From Dolichospermum circinale AWQC310F (GTDB lineage Bacteria > Cyanobacteriota > Cyanobacteriia > Cyanobacteriales > Nostocaceae): a stretch of 32,848 bases of DNA. Below the pieces are notes generated by a model. The model ran no database searches and was not told where the DNA came from. It saw only the letters and a program-made list of their open reading frames with translations. Shown here in pieces: positions 27,501 through 32,848 of this stretch (positions are counted from its first letter, which is position 1; each line of letters starts with the position of its first letter). The stretch is taken from contig NZ_KE384663.1 of assembly GCF_000426925.1 (NCBI RefSeq), positions 95,949-128,796 on the forward strand. Direction: 5' to 3'. A program made the position numbers and the translations under genes.

Positions 27501-27647
27501 CAGAAAAGACAAATTCCCGCGATCGCACTCACAGGTTATACTGCAAATGAAGTCATCAATCAAGTATTAAACGCTGGTTTTCAAAAGTATCTTCCTAAAC
27601 CCATAGATGTATTTGAATTAATTACAGCTATTTCCGAACTGATCTGA
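21513..27647 (+). CDS. Multi-domain Ser/Thr kinase - ATPase - GAF - histidine kinase - response regulator
   Basis: The 2044-residue product joins two kinase types. Residues 8-275 are a Hanks-type kinase: Lys38 (VVIKFL), HKD with Asp138 and Asn143, DFS (157-159) for DFG, and a GTLSYLSPEQTG activation segment. About 305-620 is a STAND/AAA ATPase with GYSGIGKT (338-345) and FLDDLQWVD. About 640-1290 is helical and repeat-like. Two GAF domains follow (about 1320-1475 and 1506-1662). Next come HisKA with SHELRSP (His1687), HATPase with NLLANAIKF and GGLGIGLAIV, and a C-terminal REC domain with DD and phosphoacceptor Asp1975 (LITDIGMP). The kinase-to-histidine-kinase layout matches cyanobacterial HstK-type proteins; the terminal REC makes it a hybrid. 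No transmembrane segment, so sensing is likely cytoplasmic through GAF domains. It heads a probable operon. Confidence 0.93.
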   Translation: MQMVRLTGYKILEKIYSSRETLVFRGIREKDKISVVIKFLRHEYRKFEKLVQFRNEYTIIKNLNIAGIIKTYGLENYENGYALVMEDFGGISLQEKIKEWGEGGMGNSAVGLREFFTIALQIVSILAELHHQRVIHKDIKTANILIKTSTLEVKLIDFSIACLLKRETQTLASPNVLEGTLSYLSPEQTGRINRLVDYRTDFYSLGVTFFELLTGELPFASNDPIELIHYHIAKQPPLLHDIHSHISPILSAIIHKLMAKNAEYRYQSAYGIKYDLEMCLKVGEESGNIQTFELGKRDISDRLTIPEKLYGREVEVKTLLTAFERICANNKEMILVVGYSGIGKTAVVNEVHKPIVCARGYFIKGKFDQFERNIPFFAFIQAFRNLIDQLLTESDAQLQEWKTKILSALGENAQVIITVIPELEQIIGKQPPVPELSTMATENRFNLLFEKFIHVFTTQKHPLVIFLDDLQWVDLASLKLMQLLMTTNEISYLLLIGAYRDNEVSATHPLILTIENICKTASVNTITLNSLNQSHLNQLIADTLNCPPTVALPFTQLVYLKTQGNPFFSHQFIKSLYEDGLIRFNFDCRYWQCDIAQIQALAITNDVVEFMALQLQKLPESTQSVLKLAACIGNQFNLDTLAKINQKSQIETAVDLWKALLEEFIIPTTKIYNFFQSDLLNDQQLSAVHNYEEQKFSYRFLHDRVQQAAYALIPDQEKQSTHLKVGQLLLKNTSEKDIEENIFEIVNQLNIGMDLITVQSEKYAVAQLNLIAGSKAKSATAYDAAFRYLKKGLSLLAADSWQHEYNLTLNLYIEAVEAAYLNIHSEQAITYIEIVNKNAISVLDEVKVYKKQMLMQDMELTFDRGLKLLEKLEVTVEEVPLINVNVEDLIHLPKMTDLYKLAAMGILMGLGFIAYFSQLEMELPIILTIINLAIKYGNSVESAYTYICYGLIVCDRFSDINTGYSYGKLALNLSEQFDNQVIRFRILMLWYSHIIYWKQHFRGSIVPLQEIAEYGWKIGETDFLGFAYTFNMFMMLFAGENLITVSEYLENCAALISHRKLDWHTQNIKTWQQIIFNLQAINQDKCQFNGDFFTEELFLFLVNNKNYHSLFGFYLTKTIQFYLFKEYKKALDSAVLAKEYITSVPGQITVSQHNFYYSLSLLAAYNYQSEHEQMESMKQVLANQEKMQYWAVNAPMNYQHKYDLIEAEKARVLGQMILAMEYYDRAIQGANNYQYLHEEALAYELAAEFYLSLGRNEIASLYMTKAYYGYLRWGGKAKVDHLQKSYPQLLAKTLQEGKKPVSTMIYKNNNISEVIDLNTVIKFSQVIASEIHIDKLLSTLMQVMMENSGATKSVLILVKNNHLFVEAIKIDNATVIQESMPVNLSKDIPINVINYVYNTAKIFVTDDIRTNLLIAADSYIVSQQPKSLLCLPIVHKGKLMGILYLENQLTVGAFTYNKVEVLNLLMTQTAISLENAQLYTNLSEQADSLKQANQQLEAYAMTLKITNRLQKLADLSLAINSTLSTNNILQLVTQQAAEIIGAHQSIISIKIDESCTKAVHTVHLADKYEQWRENYEKFDESDFYKLGCQIPNSMRMTQAELEAHPAAINNNLPLRGWLVAPLIDIKGKHIGVMHLSDKYEGDFTEDDEAILVQLAQMLLLAMNNAHLYEESQRVNRIKDEFLAILSHELRSPLTSIIGWSQMLQSGKLSPEKTALALETIERNAKSQTQLIEDVVDISRMVRGNISLNIHPVNLVSPIETAINTMYLAAKAKSIKILLTIASHNVMVLGDPIRLQQIVWNLLANAIKFTSPGGQVEIGLKTVGSEAQIQVIDTGYGINPDFMPYIFDYFRQADASNTRNYGGLGIGLAIVRHLVELHGGNIWAKSLGKGQGATFTVRIPLLQSQPELNPLMESPNNSPNSTIDGVKVLVVDDNVDVREFLVFVLEEYGAVVMTADSVREALKCLQQFPADILITDIGMPEENGYNLLNQIRSLESTQKRQIPAIALTGYTANEVINQVLNAGFQKYLPKPIDVFELITAISELI

Positions 27648-27660
27648 ACAATTTAAAATT

Positions 27661-28281
27661 ATGAACCAATCACTAAACCAAGAACAATTAAACCAAATAA
27701 TTGCTGAAGTTCAAACACTGCAATTACGTCAAGAAGCAGAACTTGATCAACAACAGGTTAGAGAAATTTTACAAGACCTGAATTTACCACCTGAATTATT
27801 AGATGAGGCCTTGATTCAAATTCGACGTAAACAAGCTTTACAAGTCCAAGAACGCCGTCATAAATTAATTGGTTTGGGAGTAGCTGCGGCTGTAATTATT
27901 GCCATAGGATTAACAGTGTTTTTTCATCAACAAAAAAGTTATTTACTGGCTAATGTTTCCGCACAACAAGACAAAATTACTTTAAAATCAAATGATGAAA
28001 ATATAAAAAATATCTCCCGTCAAGCTAATTCAGAACTTGTTTATCGTGTGACTTTAAAAGATGCACCTATAGGTAAAAAACTCAATCTTTCTTGTGATTG
28101 GATTGACCCAAATGGTCAAGTTGTTAAACAAAATAATTATCAAACTAGTGAAATCAAAACTTCAGTTTGGGATACTTTTTGTCGTTATGCTATTAATTCT
28201 AGTACACCTGTGGGAAATTGGCAAGTACAAATGTTTCTGGAAGGTCGGAAAATTAGTGAAGCAACTTTTGTAGTGCAATAA
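27661..28281 (+). CDS. Single-pass membrane protein with a soluble C-terminal domain, unknown function
   Basis: The 206-residue product has a Gln-rich helical N-terminal segment (1-66, with LRQEAELDQQQVREIL and PPELLDEALIQI). One hydrophobic span follows at about 68-88, preceded by RRKQALQVQERRHK, so the N-terminus should be cytoplasmic. A beta-rich C-terminal domain (about 112-206) comes next, with two Cys (CDW and FCRY) that could form a disulphide. The C-terminal domain has a recognisable NxSCDWIDPNGQVV...GNWQVQMFLEGRK pattern typical of cyanobacterial proteins of unknown function. It begins 13 nt after the kinase stop, so it is almost certainly cotranscribed and may link the kinase to the membrane (inference). 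Confidence 0.8.
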   Translation: MNQSLNQEQLNQIIAEVQTLQLRQEAELDQQQVREILQDLNLPPELLDEALIQIRRKQALQVQERRHKLIGLGVAAAVIIAIGLTVFFHQQKSYLLANVSAQQDKITLKSNDENIKNISRQANSELVYRVTLKDAPIGKKLNLSCDWIDPNGQVVKQNNYQTSEIKTSVWDTFCRYAINSSTPVGNWQVQMFLEGRKISEATFVVQ

Positions 28282-28283
28282 TT

Positions 28284-29984
28284 ATGTTTCCCTATCATTT
28301 TATTGGTTATTGGGGTGATAAAAGCAAAGAGTTTCTCACCCAGAGACGCAAAGGCGCAAAGAGAAGAAGTGAAGAGGAGAAGTTCTTTTGGGATGTTGTT
28401 TATATTGGTTGTGAGTCTTTACCTGTATTACCAAAAAATACGATTGCGGGTATTTCTGCTGGGGGTTTCTCGGTCTTAGATGTTTGGGTGAAGATAACAG
28501 ATAATCAGTTGATTTTGGGTCGGGAAATTTTTGGTAGAGTGCCTTTATTTTGGACTCAGCAAGGTGGGGTAATTTGGTTTTCCTCTCAGTTACAATTGCT
28601 TTTAGAAATCCTAGAAAAACCGCAGGTTAGTATTTCTGGTTTATATGGTTATAGTTGTTTTTCCTATGTTCCTAATCCTCTCACCCCTGTGAATGAAGTC
28701 TTTTCTGTGACTGCGGGAACTGAGATGATTTTTAATGGGGTTCGTGATCCTCAAGTTGACAATATTTATCAATGGTATGAATCAAAGGAACAAATTAAAG
28801 ATGAAAATACCGCAGTTTCTCAATTACAAATTTTATTAAAAAATGCAATTCAAACACAAATTTCTGATTTGAAAGATCAACCTGTGGGAGTTTTTCTGTC
28901 TGGGGGTTTGGATTCTTCTATTGTTGCGTCTTTATTGGTGGAAGCTGGGGTAAAAGTTCGCGCTTACACTTTGGATTTTGGTAAGTTTGGTATTCCTGAA
29001 TATCCTTATGCGGAACAAGTGGCAGAATTTCTCAAGATTCCTTTAGTGAAAGTTGATGCTAGTCCCAGTAATATTAAAAAGGCTTTAATTCCTACGGTAA
29101 AGGCTTTAGATTTACCCTTTGGTGACGGGGTAACTGTTCCTTTATATCTCTTAAATCAAATTGCTGCTCAAGAAACTCAGGTGATTTTTAATGGTGAAGG
29201 TGGTGATCAATTATTTGCCGGTTGGACTAATAAACCTTTAATTGCTGCGGGTATTTATCAATCTGAATATCCTGATAAAATGGAAAGTTTTATGCAGCAA
29301 TATCTCCGCACTTTTCACCACTTTTGGAGTTACGAAAAACGGATTTATCAGCCGCAAATATATGCTCAGATTCAAGGTCTAAATGCTCAGGAATGGTTGT
29401 TAAATGCTCTTGATACTAGTTTTTGCCCTTCCTTGTTACATCGCCTCCGTCGTGGTAGTTTGATGTTAAAAGGAGCGCAAAATATTCACCCCCGTGCGAC
29501 TGCGTTGGGTTTTGCTCATGGTTTAGTTGTGCGATCGCCTTTTTGTGATTTACTGTTAGCAGAATGGACCTTTCAACTATCCGGTGAACTGTGCTTACAC
29601 GGTGCTTGTGAGAAGTATATTCTTAAACGCGCTGTAGAAAATTGGCTACCAAAGGAGATCGTTTGGAGACAAAAACGTGGTATGGGTGTTCCCCTCACCT
29701 CCTGGTGTCTAAATAATTTTTGGCATGATCTTGGCAATTGGCTAAATCCTGGTATAATGGAATCACATAGCTACTTTTTTCCCGATATTGCGTCACGAAT
29801 TGTCACAGGTAAACTGGGGGGGCAAATTCAAGGACGACGTATTGGCGAAAGTCTATGGTTATTGATCATCTGGCAACTTTGGTATACTCACGTTTTTGGT
29901 TCTGAACTCGGTAAAAAGTCCTTATATCACCCATTTATCTTACCTCCATGGTTATGGAAAAAGTACCAAAAGTTCCAATTTTAG
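28284..29984 (+). CDS. Asparagine-synthetase-like protein lacking the glutaminase nucleophile
   Basis: The C-terminal two thirds of the 566-residue product is an asparagine synthetase/beta-lactam synthetase ATP-pyrophosphatase domain: SGGLDSS (206-212, PP-loop), YTLDFG, FNGEGGDQLFAGW and RSPFCDLLL. It should adenylate a carboxylate and join it to an amine. The N-terminal GATase-II-like part is short, starts MFPYH with no Cys at position 2, and keeps only the late region (LILGREIFGRVPLFW, WFSSQLQLLL). Glutamine is therefore unlikely to be the nitrogen donor, as in beta-lactam synthetase and lasso-peptide cyclases. Residues 17-33 (FLTQRRKGAKRRS and onward) are encoded by a dispersed intergenic repeat. 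The gene starts 2 nt after its upstream neighbour and overlaps the next gene by 37 nt. The substrate is unknown. Confidence 0.85.
   Translation: MFPYHFIGYWGDKSKEFLTQRRKGAKRRSEEEKFFWDVVYIGCESLPVLPKNTIAGISAGGFSVLDVWVKITDNQLILGREIFGRVPLFWTQQGGVIWFSSQLQLLLEILEKPQVSISGLYGYSCFSYVPNPLTPVNEVFSVTAGTEMIFNGVRDPQVDNIYQWYESKEQIKDENTAVSQLQILLKNAIQTQISDLKDQPVGVFLSGGLDSSIVASLLVEAGVKVRAYTLDFGKFGIPEYPYAEQVAEFLKIPLVKVDASPSNIKKALIPTVKALDLPFGDGVTVPLYLLNQIAAQETQVIFNGEGGDQLFAGWTNKPLIAAGIYQSEYPDKMESFMQQYLRTFHHFWSYEKRIYQPQIYAQIQGLNAQEWLLNALDTSFCPSLLHRLRRGSLMLKGAQNIHPRATALGFAHGLVVRSPFCDLLLAEWTFQLSGELCLHGACEKYILKRAVENWLPKEIVWRQKRGMGVPLTSWCLNNFWHDLGNWLNPGIMESHSYFFPDIASRIVTGKLGGQIQGRRIGESLWLLIIWQLWYTHVFGSELGKKSLYHPFILPPWLWKKYQKFQF
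28331..28382 (+). repeat. Dispersed CGCAAAGGCGCAAAG repeat inside the asparagine-synthetase-like gene
   Basis: TTTCTCACCCAGAGACGCAA and the following GGCGCAAAGAGAAGAAG match the intergenic repeat at 15363-15400 (GTCTCACGCAAAGGCGCAGA and onward). Here it is read in frame as TLTQRRKGAK-like residues near the N-terminus. The start could have been altered by its insertion. Confidence 0.7.
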
Positions 29985-31174
29985 GACCAGAATTAACACC
30001 AGAACTTGTACATGAACTATTACAAGTTTACGGTTCTCCTTTATATGTTTATGATGCCGATATTTTACGCCAAACTATTTCATATATTACCAAAGCTATT
30101 AGTTATCCCCATACTCAGTTTCATTTTGCTAGTGTAACAAATAGTAATATTGCATTACTAAAAATATTTAAAAACGCCGGTTGGGGACTTCATGCTAATA
30201 CTCCAGGTGATATTTATTTAGGTTTAAATGCGGGTTTTCATCCTGGTGATATCGTCTATAGCGGTAGTAATCTAAATCGGGAGGAAATGGCACAAGTTAT
30301 TAATTGGGGTGTAACAACTCTCAATTTAGATAGTATTTCTCAGTTGCGTTTGTGTTGTGAGGTTTTTTTATTTCGCGCAAAAACGCAGAAAAACACAGCA
30401 GAAAAGTTAAATCTTGGTTTGCGGTTGAATGTTGCGGAGGATAGTCGTATTGGTGTTAGTTCTCTAGATTTTGATCAGGCCGTTTCTATTAGTCGTGCTG
30501 TGGGTTTAAAGATTTCTGGTTTACATTTTTATCGCGGTACGGGAACTAATGCAACAACAGCTTTTACTGATGTAATTGATTCAATTTTAGCAACTGCAAA
30601 AAAGTTACCAGATTGGCAATATTTAGATTTTGGCGGTGGTTTTGGTTATCCCTATCATCATGATAATATGGCTTTTGATTGGCAATTATTTGGACATCAA
30701 TTAACTAATAAAATTAGTAAAATTGGCAAAAATATTAATTTAATGATTGAGCCAGGACGCTCTGCTATAGCGAGTTGTGCTACTTTATTGGCTAAAGTTG
30801 TTTCGGTAAAATGGCAAGGAGAAAAACAAATTATCGGTGTAGATTCCACTATTGCTAATATTTCTGTTATTTCTGTACATGGAGGTTATCGAGAAATTAG
30901 AACTTTGAAAAATTCAACCTCTCAAAAGTATCTAACTGATGTTTGTGGAAATACCACATATTCACGGGATTATTTAGGCAAAAACTGCCAACTTCCTGCC
31001 TTAGAAATTGGCGATATTATCGCTATTTTAGATGTTGGTGCTTATGGTTATGCTATGTCTTCTCACTTTTTACATCGTCCCAGACCTGCGGAAGTATTAT
31101 TAGAAACTGGTAGACATCGTTTAATTCGTAAACGGGAAGATTACAGCATTCTACTTAATAATCAAATCATCTAA
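29948..31174 (+). CDS. LysA-like (fold-type III) PLP decarboxylase homologue without the usual Schiff-base lysine
   Basis: The 408-residue product aligns with diaminopimelate decarboxylases: YGSPLYVYDADIL at the N-terminus, GWGLHANTPGDIY, SGLHFYRGTGTN (His of the HxHIG motif kept, rest changed), LDFGGGFGYPY (phosphate-binding GGGFG), MIEPGRSA (EPGR), DVCGNTTYSRD (the active-site Cys motif) and ILDVGAYGYAMSSHFLHRPRPAEVL. The motif expected to be YAVKAN, whose Lys binds PLP, reads FASVTN at residues 60-65, so the Lys is Val63. Either another Lys serves, or the protein is not a decarboxylase. Residues 141-153 (LFRAKTQKNTAEK) look like an in-frame dispersed repeat. It overlaps the asparagine-synthetase-like gene by 37 nt. 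The start may be 29948 or the ATG two codons later; neither has a Shine-Dalgarno. Confidence 0.82.
   Translation: MVMEKVPKVPILGPELTPELVHELLQVYGSPLYVYDADILRQTISYITKAISYPHTQFHFASVTNSNIALLKIFKNAGWGLHANTPGDIYLGLNAGFHPGDIVYSGSNLNREEMAQVINWGVTTLNLDSISQLRLCCEVFLFRAKTQKNTAEKLNLGLRLNVAEDSRIGVSSLDFDQAVSISRAVGLKISGLHFYRGTGTNATTAFTDVIDSILATAKKLPDWQYLDFGGGFGYPYHHDNMAFDWQLFGHQLTNKISKIGKNINLMIEPGRSAIASCATLLAKVVSVKWQGEKQIIGVDSTIANISVISVHGGYREIRTLKNSTSQKYLTDVCGNTTYSRDYLGKNCQLPALEIGDIIAILDVGAYGYAMSSHFLHRPRPAEVLLETGRHRLIRKREDYSILLNNQII
30368..30406 (+). repeat. Probable CGCAAAGACGCAAAG-family repeat inside the decarboxylase-like gene
   Basis: TTTATTTCGCGCAAAAACGC and the following AGAAAAACACAG resemble the dispersed repeat found at 15363 and 28331. 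It adds about 12 residues between the LCCEV and LNLGLRLNV segments, where LysA homologues are nearly contiguous. Similarity is partial, so the call is moderate. Confidence 0.45.
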
Positions 31175-31227
31175 AATTCGACTTTTTTAATTATTAATTT
31201 ATCCCCAAAATCAAAACCAACAAAACC

Positions 31228-32541
31228 ATGAAATGTATTAACTGCGGAACTGATAATAAATTAAAAGACAGAACAGCAAATCAAGGAAGATGTTTAAAAT
31301 GCAATCATCCTTTTGTTTTTGAACCCACAAGTATGGGAACTGTGAAAATTACCGATTCTATGTTTTCTAAAACATTAGCAGATATTTCAGCTAGTTATAC
31401 TTTATATTTTACACCCAAACAACTCCTTTATTTTTTAGATAGTCGGGTTAGAAAAAAGGCATTTCAACCAATAGGATTTTGGTCTTTATATCTTTTTTTG
31501 AATGTTTGGGTAACAGGTTTTGGTGGAGGAGTTACTGCTGCTTTTATACCTAATTCTTTTCTTGTTGTTAATCTAGTTTACCAAGCAGGTACAATTTTGT
31601 ATTTATTTAATAACACAAATTCAAGTAGATTAAACAATGCTAGTCGGAAAGCAAGTGCTAAAACCTTACAAAGACTGGGAGTGCTAATTCTGGTAGTGGG
31701 AATATCAGCAAGTTTATTTGTGTTAGATTCTTTCCCTGTTTTCTCTATTGTAGTAATTTTAGGGTTGCTATCAATATTTTTAGGAACTAGACAGTTAGGA
31801 AAAGTCCAAAATTTACCACAGGAACTTTTATTTTCTTCCACAGATTTAGATAGTTGCTTGAGAAAATGGCAACAAATAAATGGTAAAGTTGATCAAGTTC
31901 TAACTTCACAACAAGAACAAATTGCACCTAAATCTATTAACCCCGATATAACAGCTTATAGTTTTGATAGATTAGTAGTTTGTGATAGTGCTAATATGGC
32001 ACAATTATTAATTGCTAATAATTTCCACTTTGAAAATAATTGTGCAATTCTCAGTATTACCGGTTATCCTCAAAGCATTTTTTCCACTACAATGGAAATG
32101 CTACGACGTAACCCTGATTTAAAAGTCTATGCTATTCATGATTGTAGTCCTAAAGGTGTCAGTTTAGTTCATCATCTTCGCACCAGTGAAAAGTGGTTTT
32201 TAAATAGCAATGTGACAATTATTGACCTGGGACTTTTACCCCGTCAAATTATTGCGAGTCAGGGAAAAATGTTTATTCGGTTTTCTTCACACTTAAAAGA
32301 CGAAGCTAAAAAATTATCTGTAGATATTCGTCAGAGTTTAACTGCTGAAGAATTAGCTTGGTTAGATACTGGTAATTTTGTCGAATTAGAATCTTTTACC
32401 CCACAAAAATTAATTCAAGTTCTCAGACATGGTATTTCTGGAAGCTTGAATTTAGAAAGTGATGATAGTAGTATAATTTTAATTGGTGATTCAGGCATTA
32501 ATTCAGGAAATGATATTTATATGGTGGAAAGTTTTGGTTGA
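31228..32541 (+). CDS. Zinc-ribbon membrane protein with possible toprim-like C-terminal domain
   Basis: The 437-residue product opens with a zinc ribbon (Cys3, Cys6, Cys22, Cys25; MKCINCG and RCLKCN). Hydrophobic segments follow at about 82-127 (one or two spans) and 150-186 (two spans). The rest, about 243-437, is soluble. Its central part has alternating strands and helices: DRLVVCDSANMAQLLIANNF, CAILSITGYPQ, LKVYAIHDCSPKGVSLVHHL, VTIIDLGLLPRQ. The DxSPxG element (Asp305) and the preceding strand recall the DxDPxG motif of toprim domains in topoisomerase VI-A-like proteins; this is weak evidence. It lies 53 nt downstream of the decarboxylase-like gene on the same strand and may be the last gene of the operon or have its own promoter. 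I recognise no named family. Confidence 0.75.
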   Translation: MKCINCGTDNKLKDRTANQGRCLKCNHPFVFEPTSMGTVKITDSMFSKTLADISASYTLYFTPKQLLYFLDSRVRKKAFQPIGFWSLYLFLNVWVTGFGGGVTAAFIPNSFLVVNLVYQAGTILYLFNNTNSSRLNNASRKASAKTLQRLGVLILVVGISASLFVLDSFPVFSIVVILGLLSIFLGTRQLGKVQNLPQELLFSSTDLDSCLRKWQQINGKVDQVLTSQQEQIAPKSINPDITAYSFDRLVVCDSANMAQLLIANNFHFENNCAILSITGYPQSIFSTTMEMLRRNPDLKVYAIHDCSPKGVSLVHHLRTSEKWFLNSNVTIIDLGLLPRQIIASQGKMFIRFSSHLKDEAKKLSVDIRQSLTAEELAWLDTGNFVELESFTPQKLIQVLRHGISGSLNLESDDSSIILIGDSGINSGNDIYMVESFG

Positions 32542-32564
32542 ATAAACATGGATGTTACTAATAA

Positions 32565-32804
32565 TTATTCTAACTGAGAATTTGCTTGTTGTTTTCTAAC
32601 TGCACGAGCAATCAAGGGAGCTTTCTTTTCTAATCCTGTTAGGGTAAGATCACCATCAAGATACATCTGATACCATTCTCGACGCTGACGAAGAACTCTT
32701 TCATCATCCTGTAAAGGTAATCTTTGTAAAGTAAATTCAGCCTTTTGGCGTTTTTCTTCTGGTACTGCATCAGTTACAGGGGTTTCCGCTCTTATGAGGT
32801 ACAT
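32565..32804 (-). CDS. Small charged protein (79 aa), unknown function; 5' end formed by a repeat
   Basis: The frame ends 21 nt past the stop of the convergent zinc-ribbon gene. The product is helical and charged (PEEKRQKAEFTLQRLPLQDD, RVLRQRREWYQMYLDGDL, KKAPLIARAVRKQQ) and reads as a genuine protein from about residue 10. Its first ten residues (MYLIRAETPV) are encoded by the same repeat sequence that lies at 19317-19346, so the repeat either supplies the start codon or has replaced the original N-terminus. No Shine-Dalgarno precedes the ATG; the sequence upstream is the G/C-rich half of the repeat. Confidence 0.6.
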   Translation of the reverse strand: MYLIRAETPVTDAVPEEKRQKAEFTLQRLPLQDDERVLRQRREWYQMYLDGDLTLTGLEKKAPLIARAVRKQQANSQLE

Positions 32805-32848
32805 TTTAAGCCCCCTCCCCGCAAGCGGGGAGGGGGTTGGGGGTGGGG
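32775..32848. repeat. Inverted second copy of the 19207-19346 repeat, cut by the window edge
   Basis: In reverse complement, the C-rich block, GAGGGGGCTTAA, ATGTACCTCATAAGAGCGGA and AACCCCTGTA all occur in the same order as at 19222-19346, with one mismatch in the last 45 bp. The interior differs and is shorter (hairpin CCCCGC-TT-GCGGGG). The left inverted end, if present, is beyond the window. Confidence 0.75.

Noticed and set aside
28284-31174. Lasso-peptide biosynthesis, because of the asparagine-synthetase-like (cyclase-type) protein
   Set aside because: No transglutaminase-like leader peptidase, RiPP recognition element or lasso precursor is nearby, and the partner gene is LysA-like. 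The Cys-rich ORF at 6897-7082 is 21 kb away and unlike lasso precursors.

Overview
The window looks like chromosome of a filamentous (Nostocales-type) cyanobacterium. The evidence is the HIP1 octamer GCGATCGC (13 exact copies seen, at 1010, 1431, 8516, 9109, 11876, 15873, 17150, 18443, 18506, 19122, 22411, 27519 and 29531), a chlorophyll-type magnesium chelatase subunit D, an HstK-type Ser/Thr-plus-histidine kinase, two Uma2 (DUF820) proteins, TTCCCTG heptamer tandem repeats and many small palindromic intergenic elements. No rRNA, tRNA or CRISPR array was found.

Left (1-7100, minus strand): one giant reading frame, running off the left edge, encodes at least 2226 residues. It holds eleven PPC modules, a clostripain-like (C11) protease, two more PPC-like modules and RTX calcium-binding nonapeptides. 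A 61-codon cysteine-rich ORF with a strong Shine-Dalgarno lies just upstream on the same strand. The next 790 bp (7083-7874) are AT-rich and hold palindromic, MITE-like elements.

Middle (7875-15057): a class A beta-lactamase-fold serine hydrolase, a TPR protein, a tRNA-dihydrouridine synthase, and a convergent Ski2-like RNA helicase. From 15058 to 17106 is a repeat-rich stretch carrying a VapBC-type toxin-antitoxin pair. That pair lies between two direct 133-bp copies of the 3' end of chlD. One copy is the end of the intact gene. The other is an orphan that encodes the identical peptide through seven purely synonymous differences and still has a terminator-like hairpin behind it. This is the clearest structural anomaly in the window.

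Right (17107-32848): chlD (minus), then divergent Uma2 genes and a decayed Uma2 fragment, then 450 bp of paired inverted-repeat elements. After these comes a plus-strand gene string: a 2044-residue Ser/Thr kinase-ATPase-GAF-histidine kinase-REC protein, a one-span membrane protein, an asparagine-synthetase-like protein without an N-terminal nucleophile Cys, a group-IV (LysA-like) PLP decarboxylase homologue lacking the usual Schiff-base Lys, and a zinc-ribbon membrane protein with a possible toprim-like domain. Gaps are 13, 2, -37 and 53 nt, so the first four are probably one operon. Both enzyme-like genes carry a dispersed intergenic repeat in frame. A small minus-strand gene begins at a repeat at the right edge that is an inverted relative of the one upstream of the first Uma2 gene.
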